Positions 17,638-17,682 of a stretch of DNA of 17,682 nt are shown one piece after another. Location of the stretch: contig JAILGO010000029.1 of NCBI GenBank assembly GCA_024696725.1, positions 1-17,682 of the forward strand, read 5' to 3'. The notes under the pieces were generated by a model. The model made no database searches and was not told where the DNA came from. It was given only the letters and a program-made list of their open reading frames with translations. Each line of letters begins with the position of its first letter. Within the stretch, counting starts at the first letter, position 1. The position numbers and the translations under genes are program-made. The stretch is from Eubacterium sp. GTDB taxonomy: Bacteria > Bacillota > Clostridia > Oscillospirales > Acutalibacteraceae.

Positions 17638-17682
17638 AATCATCTCTCCTAAAATGAATATAAAATAGACAATTGTGTTTTA

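Overview
The window looks like chromosomal DNA of a spore-forming, low-to-moderate G+C Firmicute, most likely a gut clostridium of the Ruminococcus/Oscillospiraceae type. This is an inference from four things: the DnaK is short and lacks the long nucleotide-domain insert of Gram-negative proteins; an alpha/beta-type small acid-soluble spore protein is present; the secreted proteins (PcsB-like M23 peptidases, transglutaminase-Fn3) are of Gram-positive type; and AGGAG ribosome sites and TTG starts are common. There are no rRNA or tRNA genes, no CRISPR array and no transposase. Every stretch longer than about 300 bases is coding.

Plus strand, left part (1-5063). The 3' end of grpE, then dnaK and dnaJ, form the end of the classical heat-shock operon, closed by a strong hairpin terminator. 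A separate promoter then drives a PurF-like amidophosphoribosyltransferase paralogue. Its PRPP site and four iron-sulfur cysteines are intact, but its glutaminase domain has lost the nucleophile cysteine and other catalytic residues. A hairpin shared with the opposite strand ends this gene.

Minus strand, middle part (5062-15296). Nine genes run leftward. A clear promoter precedes two tandem PcsB-like M23 endopeptidases. These are followed almost without gaps by queH (queuosine synthesis), rarA (replication-fork maintenance ATPase), nth (endonuclease III), a divergent shikimate-kinase-like P-loop protein and a secreted transglutaminase with two Fn3 domains. Stop and start codons overlap or lie a few bases apart (TGATG, 8-bp overlap, 1-bp and 4-bp gaps), so translation is probably coupled. 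A second clear promoter then drives guaB (IMP dehydrogenase) and a membrane-anchored glycerophosphodiesterase-like protein.

Minus strand, right part (15334-17682). A multi-pass surface protein carries proline-rich PPEMP repeats and a large right-handed beta-helix-like domain. Upstream of it is a 61-residue alpha/beta SASP whose leader holds an 11-bp inverted repeat and, further upstream, a tiny reading frame with a good ribosome site.

The most interesting items are the PurF paralogue with a dead glutaminase domain, the divergent kinase, the beta-helix/PPEMP surface protein and the structured SASP leader. I see no clear undescribed multi-gene system. All functional calls rest on motif recognition by eye, not on database searches.
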